A stretch of 35,042 nt of DNA from an uncultured Eubacteriales bacterium. GTDB taxonomy: Bacteria > Bacillota > Clostridia > Oscillospirales > Oscillospiraceae. Under the pieces are notes generated by a model that was not told where the DNA came from, did not search any database, and saw only the letters and a program-made list of their open reading frames with translations. Shown one piece after another: positions 24,356 through 32,363 of this stretch (positions are counted from its first letter, which is position 1; every line of letters starts with the position of its first letter). A program made the position numbers and the translations under genes. Where the stretch lies: NCBI GenBank assembly GCA_900553805.1, contig USEU01000018.1, forward strand, positions 1 through 35,042. The letters are read 5' to 3'.

Positions 24356-25330
24356 ATGAAAAAGGCACCCTACCAGGTCCCGGAATGTAAACGTATCCGT
24401 GTTCTTATCGATACCGATTGCCACTGTGAGGCGGACGATCAGTTCGCGGTGGCCCATCAGTTGATGACCCCCAAATTTGATGTGGTGGGTATTGCGGCTG
24501 AGCACTATGCAAAGAATTTTGGTGCTACCTCCGTGGCAGACTCCATGCAGCAGAGCTTTGACGAGGCACAGTTGATTGTGGATCTGATGGGCCTGCATGA
24601 CCAGGTCAAGGTATATCATGGCTGCGACCGTCAGCTGCCGGATGAGCATACCCCGGTGGATTCCGAAGCGGCCCGCTTCATCATTGAGGAAGCCATGCGG
24701 GATGATGAGCGCCCTCTGTTTATCACCATGCAGGGCGCTACCACCAACCTGGCCTCCGCTTACCTGATGGAACCCAGAATTGCCGACCGGATCACCGTGA
24801 TTTGGATTGGCGGCGGCGTCTATCCCGAGGGCGGCTATGAGTTCAACACCATCAATGACTTGAACGCTGCCAACGTCATCATGGATTCTCCCATTGAGCT
24901 GTGGCAGGTTCCCATGACGGTTTACCGCACCATGAAGACCAGCTTTGCAGAGCTGTACGAGAAGGTTCGCCCCTATGGCAAGATTGGTGAACACCTGTTT
25001 GACTACATGGTGGAGTTCAACCACAAGTTCACGCCCTATCTCAATGAAGTAGAGCAGTGGAAGCCCGTCGGCATCAGTGAAGCTGCGTTCCGCACCATTT
25101 ACCCCGGCGGTGAGAACTGGCAGCTTGGCGATTCCCCGGTGGTAGGCCTAATGCTTACTGACCACGAGGGTGATTACACCGTAGAGGGTGCTCCACGGTT
25201 TGAGCTAGAGACTTGCCGTTACTTACTTCGTCCCGGCAATCCAAGAAAAATTCGGGTGTATCATAAGGTAGATACTCATTTCATACTGGAAGACTTCTTT
25301 GCAAAAATAAAGTATTATTTCGGGGACTGA
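24356..25330 (+). CDS. Nucleoside hydrolase-like protein 2
   Basis: A 324-residue paralog of the preceding gene (roughly two thirds identical by eye) with DTDCHCEADDQFAVAH (about 19-34), VIWIGGGVYPEGGYEFN and the same C-terminal VDTHFILEDFFAKIKYYFGD. AGGAGG precedes the ATG. The middle part (about 205-250) differs most between the copies, which may change base or sugar preference. Together with the broken third copy at 14746 the island holds three members. Confidence 0.88.
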   Translation: MKKAPYQVPECKRIRVLIDTDCHCEADDQFAVAHQLMTPKFDVVGIAAEHYAKNFGATSVADSMQQSFDEAQLIVDLMGLHDQVKVYHGCDRQLPDEHTPVDSEAARFIIEEAMRDDERPLFITMQGATTNLASAYLMEPRIADRITVIWIGGGVYPEGGYEFNTINDLNAANVIMDSPIELWQVPMTVYRTMKTSFAELYEKVRPYGKIGEHLFDYMVEFNHKFTPYLNEVEQWKPVGISEAAFRTIYPGGENWQLGDSPVVGLMLTDHEGDYTVEGAPRFELETCRYLLRPGNPRKIRVYHKVDTHFILEDFFAKIKYYFGD

Positions 25331-25442
25331 TATTCGGCCAATTAGCAATTATTCAAGGCACAATTTAGGTTTGACTTTAAAAAAGCCTAAAAGCAGAATC
25401 TTATAACCATCGTACCGTTGCGGTGGCGCATGAACACATAGA

Positions 25443-25510
25443 GCTGCCCTCGCAATCCATTTCGGATGATTGTCTTGCGTTATTCGAATCGACGGACAAG
25501 CGAGGGCAGC
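25443..25510. repeat. Hairpin element A, 11-bp perfect arms
   Basis: GCTGCCCTCGC (25443-25453) and GCGAGGGCAGC (25500-25510) flank a 46-base loop that contains TTCGGATGAT and GTTATTCGAA. It fills the 240-base gap before the isomerase gene. It has no T run. It resembles hairpin B at 31671-31782 in layout and in the ATAACG-like loop core when read in opposite orientation. Confidence 0.6.
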
Positions 25511-25570
25511 ATATTTGCGGGCTCCTTTTACTAGGATGTCAGCAAATCCAAAAGATAAGGAGTTGCATTT

Positions 25571-26971
25571 ATGAAAAAAATCAAAATCGGCTTTGCCCCT
25601 ACCAGGCGAAGCATCTTCTCTGCACCGGATGCCGTGAAATTTGCGAATCTGACCCGTGACCGCCTTCGTGAGCTGGGGGTAGAATTCGTAGACATCACGG
25701 ACATCAACGATGAAGGGCTGCTGTATCAGGAGTGTGATCGGATTAAAATCCGGGACAAATTCCGCAGCGCCGGGATTGTTGGCTTGTTCTTCCCCCACGG
25801 TAATTTTGGTACCGAGTATGAGTGCGCCCGGTTGGCCAAGGAGATGGGTGTGCCTGTACTGCTTTGGGGCCCGCGGGATGAGCGTCCGGAGCCCAATGGC
25901 GTCCGTCTGCGGGATACCCAATGCGGTCTGTTTGCCACCGGCAAAGTATTGCGCCGGTTTGGCGTGCCCTTTACGTATGTTACCAATTGCCGCCTGACAG
26001 ATCCTGAGTTTGCACGGGGCATCAAGACATTCCTGGCGGTATGCAGTGTGGTAAAAACCTTTCGGAATATCCGCATTTTGCAAATTGCCCCTCGTCCCTA
26101 TGATTTCTGGAGCACTATGTGCAACGAGGGCGAGCTGCTGGAGAAGTTTAACGTTCAGTTGGCGCCGATTCCCATGCCTGAACTTACCGCTGAAATGAAG
26201 AAGGTAAAGACGCAGGGGGTGGAGGTTCCCAAGACGATTTCCTACTGCCGCAGCTGCATGAACATTGAGATTAAAGATGACGAATTGGAGAATGTAGCTG
26301 CACTGAAGGTAGCAATGAAGAATCTGGCTGCAAAGTACGGCTGCAACGCCATTGCCATCCAGTGCTGGAATGAACTGCAGCATGAGATCGGCATCATGCC
26401 CTGCGCAGCCAACAGCATGCTGAACGAAGAAGGCATCCCCACCGTATGCGAGACGGATATCCACGGTGCCATCACGGCTCTGATGGTGGAGGCTGCTTCT
26501 CTGGATGACAAGCGCAGCTTCTTTGCTGACTGGACAGTGCGTCATCCCGACAACGAAAACGGAGAGCTGCTCCAGCACTGCGGTCCTTGGCCGATTTCCG
26601 TTGCCAGGGAAAAGCCTTCTATCACATACCCTCTGGCCTTTGATTACCCCGGTGCTGTGGCAGCAGAAGCCAAGCACGGTCAGGTAACCCTGGCTCGGTT
26701 CGATGGTGACAACGGCGAGTATTCACTGCTGCTGGGCAATGCTAAAGGCATCGACGGTCCCTACACCAAGGGTACATACCTGTGGGTTGAGGTAGAGAAC
26801 CTGAAGCGCCTGGAGGCCAAGATCGTGGAAGGCCCGTACATCCATCATTGCGTCGGCATTCACGAGGACGTGGTGCCGGTTCTGTACGAGGCATGCAAGT
26901 ATATTGGCGTGAAGCCTGACCTGTATGATAACAACGAGGAGCAGGTCAAGGCCTATCTGAGAGGTGAATGA
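25571..26971 (+). CDS. L-fucose/L-arabinose isomerase-like protein
   Basis: A 466-residue protein of the FucI/AraA-like superfamily, which interconverts aldoses and ketoses with a divalent metal. Visible stretches are GLFFPHGNFGTEYE (about 77-90), VLLWGPRDE, IQCWNELQHEIGIMPCAANSMLNEEGIPTVCETDIHGAIT (about 258-297) and a C-terminal HHCVGIHED. The Glu in WNEL and Glu/Asp in CETD are in place for metal binding. ATAAGGAG precedes the ATG. In this operon it would isomerise the sugar released by the hydrolases before the FGGY kinase acts. The sugar is unknown; such distant family members are often mis-assigned. Confidence 0.82.
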   Translation: MKKIKIGFAPTRRSIFSAPDAVKFANLTRDRLRELGVEFVDITDINDEGLLYQECDRIKIRDKFRSAGIVGLFFPHGNFGTEYECARLAKEMGVPVLLWGPRDERPEPNGVRLRDTQCGLFATGKVLRRFGVPFTYVTNCRLTDPEFARGIKTFLAVCSVVKTFRNIRILQIAPRPYDFWSTMCNEGELLEKFNVQLAPIPMPELTAEMKKVKTQGVEVPKTISYCRSCMNIEIKDDELENVAALKVAMKNLAAKYGCNAIAIQCWNELQHEIGIMPCAANSMLNEEGIPTVCETDIHGAITALMVEAASLDDKRSFFADWTVRHPDNENGELLQHCGPWPISVAREKPSITYPLAFDYPGAVAAEAKHGQVTLARFDGDNGEYSLLLGNAKGIDGPYTKGTYLWVEVENLKRLEAKIVEGPYIHHCVGIHEDVVPVLYEACKYIGVKPDLYDNNEEQVKAYLRGE

Positions 26972-26972
26972 T

Positions 26973-27800
26973 ATGAATGAAGTAGCGCGTTCTTTTGATT
27001 TGCGCCGGGACTGCGTGGACATCATCGTGGCTGGCGGCGGCGGACACATTGGCGGCGACATGAGTATGATGGATGTGCTGTCTTATCTGTATTTTGATGA
27101 GATGAACATTTCTCCCGAAAACATGGCCGACCCTAACCGGGATCGCTTCGTCCTCTCCAAAGGCCATTCCATGGAGGCCTATTATGCGGTACTCTGCGCC
27201 AAGGGGTTCTTGGATTTGGAGGATGTGAAGAAGAACTTCTCAAAATTCGGCTCCAAATACATCGGCCATCCCAATAATAAATTGCCCGGCATTGAGATGA
27301 ATTCCGGCTCACTGGGTCATGGTTTGCCGGTGTGTGTCGGCATGGCACTAGCCGGAAAGATGGACGGCCAGGATTACCGGGTTTACACCGTCATGGGTGA
27401 CGGTGAGCTGGCTGAGGGCTCCGTATGGGAAGCAGCCATGAGCGCTAGCCAGTTTAACCTGGATAACCTGTGTGCGGTGATCGACCGGAACCACCTGCAG
27501 ATTTCCGGCAACACTGAGGATGTGATGCATCAGGACAGCTTGCAGCAGCGCTGGGCTGCCTTCGGGTGGAATGTGATCACCGTAAATGGTCATGATTATA
27601 AAGCCATTGCCAAGGCCTTTGCCGATGCCAGAGCCAGCAAGGGAAAACCGACGGTATTGATTGCCGAAACCATAAAGGGTTACGGTTCCGCTGTGATGGA
27701 GAACAAGGCCAGCTGGCATCACCATGTGCCGACCCAGGAAGAATATGACCAGATTATCGCTGATTTCTCTGCCAGAAAGGAGGCTGCACTTCATGAATAA
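26973..27800 (+). CDS. Transketolase, N-terminal subunit
   Basis: A 275-residue N-terminal half of a split transketolase. GGGGHIGGDMSMMDVL (about 23-38), LSKGHSMEAYY, and the thiamine diphosphate motif GDGELAEGSVWEAAM ending in DRN (about 143-173) are clear. The ATG at 26973 follows AGAGGTGA and nearly overlaps the isomerase stop; an in-frame GTG at 26964 is part of that ribosome site. It pairs with the following gene, which it overlaps by 8 bases, to make the active enzyme that moves two-carbon units in the pentose phosphate pathway. Confidence 0.92.
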   Translation: MNEVARSFDLRRDCVDIIVAGGGGHIGGDMSMMDVLSYLYFDEMNISPENMADPNRDRFVLSKGHSMEAYYAVLCAKGFLDLEDVKKNFSKFGSKYIGHPNNKLPGIEMNSGSLGHGLPVCVGMALAGKMDGQDYRVYTVMGDGELAEGSVWEAAMSASQFNLDNLCAVIDRNHLQISGNTEDVMHQDSLQQRWAAFGWNVITVNGHDYKAIAKAFADARASKGKPTVLIAETIKGYGSAVMENKASWHHHVPTQEEYDQIIADFSARKEAALHE

Positions 27801-28722
27801 GATTCCCAATCGTCAGGCCATCTGCAATGTACTGCTGGAGAAAGCCAAAACCGATAAAGATATCGTCGTCCTTTGTTCTGACTCCCGGGGTTCCGCCTCT
27901 CTGGCGCCTTTCTTCAAGGAATTCCCGGAGCAGAGTGTGGAGGTTGGTATCGCTGAGCAGGACTTGGTAAGTATTTCCGCCGGTTTGGCGGCCTGTGGAA
28001 AGAAGCCTTATGCAGCTTCCCCCGCCAGCTTTTTGTCTACCCGCAGCTATGAGCAGTGCAAAGTGGACTGCGCTTATTCCAATACCAACGTGAAGCTCAT
28101 CGGCATCTCCGGCGGCGTCAGCTATGGCGCGCTGGGCATGAGCCACCACTCCGCACAGGATATCGCCGCCATGGCAGCAATCCCCAATATGCGGGTATAC
28201 CTGCCCAGTGACCGACACCAGACCAAGCACCTGGTTGAGGCGCTGCTGGAAGATGACAAGTGCGCATATATTCGGGTTGGCAGAAATCCGGTAGAGGATA
28301 TTTACAGTGAAGAGGATTGCCCCTTTGAGATGGACAAGGCAACCTGGCTTTGCACAGGTTCCGATGCTGCAATCATTGCTTGCGGTGAGATGGTTCGTCC
28401 CGCTTTCGAGGCAGCCAAGCTCCTGGAGAATAAAGGCATTCACGTCACTGTGCTGGACATGTACTGTGTGAAGCCCTTGGACAGCGCCGCTGTTATCGAA
28501 GCGGCAAAGAATGCCAAAGTGGTTGTTACCGTAGAAGAGCATGCTCCCTTTGGCGGCCTGGGCTCTATGGTTGCCCAGGTTGTGGGAGAGAATTGCCCCA
28601 GAAGGATTAAAAATTTGGCCCTACCCGATGCACCGGTAATCACCGGAACCAGCCCAGAGGTCTTCCAATATTACGGCTTAGATGCAGCGGGAATCGCAAA
28701 GGCTGTCGAGGAACTAGTATGA
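27793..28722 (+). CDS. Transketolase, C-terminal subunit
   Basis: A 309-residue C-terminal half. It holds the pyrimidine-binding domain with the catalytic Glu in VEVGIAEQDLVSISAGLA (about 55-72), YGALGMSHHSAQDIA (about 111-125), and the C-terminal transketolase domain with VEEHAPFGGLGS. It starts inside the end of the N-terminal subunit gene after AGGAGG and overlaps the kinase gene by 4 bases. Split transketolases in catabolic operons normally process a specific ketose phosphate made by the neighbouring kinase. Confidence 0.92.
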   Translation: MNKIPNRQAICNVLLEKAKTDKDIVVLCSDSRGSASLAPFFKEFPEQSVEVGIAEQDLVSISAGLAACGKKPYAASPASFLSTRSYEQCKVDCAYSNTNVKLIGISGGVSYGALGMSHHSAQDIAAMAAIPNMRVYLPSDRHQTKHLVEALLEDDKCAYIRVGRNPVEDIYSEEDCPFEMDKATWLCTGSDAAIIACGEMVRPAFEAAKLLENKGIHVTVLDMYCVKPLDSAAVIEAAKNAKVVVTVEEHAPFGGLGSMVAQVVGENCPRRIKNLALPDAPVITGTSPEVFQYYGLDAAGIAKAVEELV

Positions 28723-30212
28723 GTTACGTTCTGTCGGTAGACCAGAGTACTCAGGGCACCAAGGCGCTGCTGCTTGACTCCACCGGCAAGCTGATTTGCC
28801 GAAGGGATGTAGCCCACGAACAGGAGGTCAATTCAAGTGGGTGGGTTAGCCATGACCCGGATGAAATCTACCGCAACACCCTGGAAAGCATCCGGCAAGT
28901 TCTGGAAGCATCCGGAATCAACCGGGCAGAGGTTGCGGTTCTGGGAATTTCCAACCAGCGGGAAACCTCCTTATGCTGGGAGAAGGAGACAGGAAAGCCG
29001 ATTGCCCATGCAATTGTATGGCAATGCGGCAGAGCCAAGGAGCTTTGCCAGCGTGTGGCAGATGCCGGATGGGGGGATGCCGTCCGTACTGCAACCGGAA
29101 TCCCCATCTCGCCCTTTTTCCCTGCTTCCAAATTCGCATGGCTGGTGGAGGAAACCCCTGGTGCTGCGGAAAAGGCCGCACGTCATCAGCTTTGTTTCGG
29201 AACCGTGGATGTATGGCTCGTTTACAAGCTGACAGGGGGCAGCAGCTATAAAACAGATTATTCCAATGCATCCCGCACCCAGCTGTTTAATATCCATACT
29301 CTGAAATGGGACAGCCGTATCTGCACCGCCTTTGGCCTGGATGCCGCAGATTTGCCGGAGGTGACTTCTTCCGATGCCTGCTTCGGAATGACGGATTTGG
29401 GCGGGCTCCTCCCTGACCCGATTCCCATTCACGGTGTATTGGGGGATTCCCATGCGGCGTTGTTCGGGCAGGGATGTCTGCATTCCGGTATGGCAAAGGC
29501 AACCTATGGCACCGGCTCGTCTATCATGATGAACATTGGCTCCAACCCCATTGAGAGCCGGAATGGGCTGGTTACCAGCCTTGCGTGGAAATTCCGGGGT
29601 GAGGTCAACTATGTTATGGAAGGAAACCTGAATTACACGGGAGCGGTTTTGCGTTGGCTGGAAAAGGACTTGGGACTGTGCAAGGCCTCTGAAACCCAGG
29701 CACTGGCAGAGGCTGCCAATCCGGAGGATACCACCTATCTGGTGCCTGCGTTTACAGGCCTGGGGGCCCCCTATTGGAACAATGAGGCCAAGGCAATGCT
29801 TTGCGGCATCACCCGCCTGACCGGAAAAGCAGAAATTGCCCGGGCGGCTCTTGAGTGCATCGCCTATCAAATTACAGATATCGTCAAAGCGATGGAGCGG
29901 GATACCGGTATGCAGTTAAAGCGCCTCCAGGTGGATGGCGGCCCCACCCGCAATGGATACCTGATGCAGCTGCAAAGTGACATGCTGGATGCAAAGGTAT
30001 GTATCCCCTCCAGCGAAGAACTCTCCGGCATCGGCGCCGGCTACATGGCCGGGTTGGCTTCCGGCGCATTTACGGATGGAGTTTTTTCGTCAATGAATTA
30101 TAATAATTTTTCTCCTAAAATGTGTGCTGATATATGCAGGAAGAAATATTCCGGTTGGCAGGATGCAGTTCGCATGGTCTTGACCGCAGAAAAAAACATC
30201 AAGATGCCATAG
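28719..30212 (+). CDS. FGGY-family carbohydrate kinase
   Basis: A 497-residue sugar kinase with the two actin-like FGGY domains. DQSTQGTKALLLD (8-20) is the phosphate loop, GISNQRETSLCWEKETGKPI (about 76-95) and IVWQCGR follow, YGTGSSIMMNIG (about 266-277) is the adenosine region, and VDGGPTRNGYLMQLQSDML is near the C-terminus. NQRET with WQ resembles glycerol kinase, but the gene partners point to a ketose (xylulose, ribulose or similar). It starts in the transketolase stop (ATGA). No clear terminator follows. Confidence 0.9.
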   Translation: MSYVLSVDQSTQGTKALLLDSTGKLICRRDVAHEQEVNSSGWVSHDPDEIYRNTLESIRQVLEASGINRAEVAVLGISNQRETSLCWEKETGKPIAHAIVWQCGRAKELCQRVADAGWGDAVRTATGIPISPFFPASKFAWLVEETPGAAEKAARHQLCFGTVDVWLVYKLTGGSSYKTDYSNASRTQLFNIHTLKWDSRICTAFGLDAADLPEVTSSDACFGMTDLGGLLPDPIPIHGVLGDSHAALFGQGCLHSGMAKATYGTGSSIMMNIGSNPIESRNGLVTSLAWKFRGEVNYVMEGNLNYTGAVLRWLEKDLGLCKASETQALAEAANPEDTTYLVPAFTGLGAPYWNNEAKAMLCGITRLTGKAEIARAALECIAYQITDIVKAMERDTGMQLKRLQVDGGPTRNGYLMQLQSDMLDAKVCIPSSEELSGIGAGYMAGLASGAFTDGVFSSMNYNNFSPKMCADICRKKYSGWQDAVRMVLTAEKNIKMP

Positions 30213-30660
30213 TAATTTTAGTGCTTCTTTATGCGTTTTTGGTACATTTGATTGACGATAGGTGTGAGTAGCCATTTAGGGAAAAGGGAGAATTGCTTTT
30301 TGCGTGTATAATATAGGCAATAATTAGAAGAGAAAAGACTAGCGCCTCCTTTATAGATGGAATTGTTAACTAAAGACACAGTCTCTTTGGATAAGTATTC
30401 ACCTACACATTAGATTAGTGCTTTGCTTAGCGAACTATTGTAAAAAGCAGAAACTCCAAGTAAATTAGAAATCGACGAAACACGGTACGATTAAAATGCC
30501 GTAACAGGACTCCTCCTATAACAACGGACTGTGAATGATACTATCGGACGCATACAAGGTAAGTGCTTTTGGGCTGACACTATAGCGCGACAGGGTCACT
30601 CTGCTTGTTGCCTTCATGATGTAGAAGCGTACCAATAAACGAAACGCAAAATAAGTCCTA
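30213..30660. other. Intergenic stretch without a recognisable gene
   Basis: About 450 AT-richer bases between the kinase and the AEC transporter. A lone TATAAT (30307-30312) lacks a good -35. I see no frame with a recognisable product and no strong terminator. Confidence 0.5.
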
Positions 30661-30689
30661 TTGCAATCAATGGTACAATATGCTACAAT
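30661..30689 (+). promoter_or_regulatory. Promoter of the AEC transporter gene
   Basis: TTGCAA (30661-30666), a 17-base spacer and TACAAT (30684-30689). It lies inside the open frame upstream of the gene, which argues for the later start codon at 30742. Confidence 0.6.
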
Positions 30690-30741
30690 CACCGCTGTAG
30701 TAAAGTCAAGAGCTCTGAAGCAGAGGACGGAGGTATGTAGT

Positions 30742-31650
30742 TTGGCGGCGATTTTATCCAAGGCCGCGTGCTTTGTGGGGATTATTTTTCTGGGGTGGTT
30801 TCTGCGGCGTGTTGGGTTTTTCAAGGAAGGGGATTTTCAGGTCCTTGCCAAGATTGTTTTAAGGATTACCCTTCCGGCCTCCATTGTCTATAGCTTTGCC
30901 GGAAAAGAAATTACGGTGTCCATGCTGTTCCTGTGTGCCATCGGCCTGGGGCTGGGTATTTTTTACATTGCAATGGGATATCTGATTTCGCATAGGGGCT
31001 CGAAAGAGGAGAAGGCTTTTTCTATACTGAATATCTCCGGCTACAACATTGGCAATTTCACCATGCCCTTTGCCCAGGGGTTTCTGGGGCCGGTGGGGGT
31101 TATCTCCACCAGCTTGTTTGATACCGGCAATGCCTTTATCTGCCTGGGAATGTCCTACAGCGTGGCGGCAGTGGTGCTGCAGGGGGAGAAATTTTCCGTT
31201 AAGAGAATTCTGCGGGATTTGCTGAAATCCGTTCCCTTTGTCAGCTATGTGGTGATGACGATTCTGACGCTGCTCCATATCCGCTTGCCCGGGCCGGTGA
31301 CGGAGTTTGCCGGGCTGCTGGGCAACGCCAACGCCCCAATGGCAATGCTGATGCTTGGAGTGGGATTTAAGATATCCGGCGGCGGCAGCCAGGTTCGTAC
31401 CATTGCAAAGGTGCTGTGTGTCCGTTATGGTCTGGCCGTTTTGATTGCCGCCGGGTGCTTCTTCCTGCTGCCCCTGGATGTGGAGATACGCAAAACCCTG
31501 GTGCTGCTTTCATTTGCCCCCATTGCATCGGCGGCACCTGCCTTTACCAGCGAACTGGGGGGCGATGCCGGGCTTTCCAGTGCCATTAACTCTTTGTCCA
31601 TTGTCATCAGCCTGATTTGTATTGTGGGCATTCTGGTCTTTATCATTTAA
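30742..31650 (+). CDS. AEC family transporter
   Basis: A 302-residue membrane protein of the auxin efflux carrier family, with about nine or ten helices in two inverted halves. Visible stretches are ITLPASIVYSFAG (about 43-55), NISGYNIGNFTMPFAQGFLG (about 101-120) and a C-terminal SAAPAFTSELGGDAGLSSAINSLS. The proline- and asparagine-containing broken helices are typical. I chose the TTG at 30742, which has GGAGG 8 bases before; an ATG 27 codons upstream would lie in the promoter. Members export or import organic anions such as malate or amino acids. It has its own promoter, so its link to the sugar operon is uncertain. Confidence 0.85.
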   Translation: MAAILSKAACFVGIIFLGWFLRRVGFFKEGDFQVLAKIVLRITLPASIVYSFAGKEITVSMLFLCAIGLGLGIFYIAMGYLISHRGSKEEKAFSILNISGYNIGNFTMPFAQGFLGPVGVISTSLFDTGNAFICLGMSYSVAAVVLQGEKFSVKRILRDLLKSVPFVSYVVMTILTLLHIRLPGPVTEFAGLLGNANAPMAMLMLGVGFKISGGGSQVRTIAKVLCVRYGLAVLIAAGCFFLLPLDVEIRKTLVLLSFAPIASAAPAFTSELGGDAGLSSAINSLSIVISLICIVGILVFII

Positions 31651-31670
31651 GTCCCGAAGTACATAAAAAT

Positions 31671-31782
31671 CCCGCACCACGGTGAAAAACAGATAGGCTC
31701 CCCCTGGCGTAGATACTCGAAATAACGAAAGTTTCGAGCCTGCGTCAGGGGGAGCTGCTTCGTTGCAAGTCTGCGGTGCGGG
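31671..31782. repeat. Hairpin element B, long nested inverted repeat
   Basis: Three nested stems: CCCGCACC (31671-31678) with GGTGCGGG (31775-31782), GCTCCCCCTG (31697-31706) with CAGGGGGAGC (31746-31755), and CTCGAAA (31716-31722) with TTTCGAG (31732-31738). There is no T run. It directly abuts the IS3 remnant at 31793. It may be a mobile hairpin or a transcript end of the AEC gene. Confidence 0.65.
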
Positions 31783-31792
31783 GAAAAAATCT

Positions 31793-32212
31793 GCGGCGCA
31801 ACTCAAGGCGAAAAAGCAGCGCTCGTCAAAAACTCCGTGAAGAAGGATATGCCTTGAAATATCTGCTGGCAGTGATGGAGCTGTCTAAGTCTACCTATTA
31901 TTATGAGATTGGAAAACCAGATAAAATTCAGGAGCGAGATGCAGATATATCCTCTAAAATTGAGAGTATCTTCCAAGAAAACAAAGGAAGATATGGCGTA
32001 AGACGAGTATGCCAAGAACTTGCACAGCGTGGCTTCCCGGTGAATCATAAGCGGGTTCAGCGTATTATGAATCGGCTGGGACTGGCCGGGAAACGTCCCA
32101 AGGAGAAATACCATTCCTATCGGGGGAAGTGGGCAAGGTAGCCGCCAATATCATCAACAGGGACTTCAGCACAGACAGGCCCCTGCAAAAATGGACAACC
32201 GATGTGTCTCAG
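31793..32212 (+). mobile_element. IS3-family insertion sequence remnant, copy 2
   Basis: An inverted copy of 13866-14286. The transposase frame reads KLREEGYALKYLLAVMELS to YHSYRGKWAR. It has the same lost G near 32120 as copy 1, one extra lost A near 31835 that copy 1 keeps, and one base change near 32180. It breaks off right after DVSQ, where copy 1 continues. It cannot encode a working transposase. Confidence 0.88.
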
Positions 32213-32282
32213 AACCGCCCCCTCTGAACCATATTTGCACCCCCTTTGTACAGTTTCTATCAAAATAACGGTTCCTGTAGCC

Positions 32283-32314
32283 AAAAAGCGATGCCCACCA
32301 CGGCATCGCTTTTT
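32283..32314. terminator. Bidirectional terminator after the UvrA2 gene
   Basis: AAAAAGCGATGCC (32283-32295) pairs with GGCATCGCTTTTT (32302-32314); T runs on both strands. It lies 50 bases beyond the uvrA-like stop. Confidence 0.88.
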
Positions 32315-32363
32315 TCAATGCCAGGCATGGGGGAAGAAATCCAGCCCCATCCAAGCAGGTTTC

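Noticed and set aside
30661..30741. Longer AEC transporter starting at 30661
   Set aside because: The extension contains a good promoter and no ribosome site, and the extra residues do not look like a membrane-protein N-terminus.
13231..32212. Integrative element with tRNA-Gln as attachment site
   Set aside because: I find no integrase gene and no repeated tRNA 3' end at the far side of the island.
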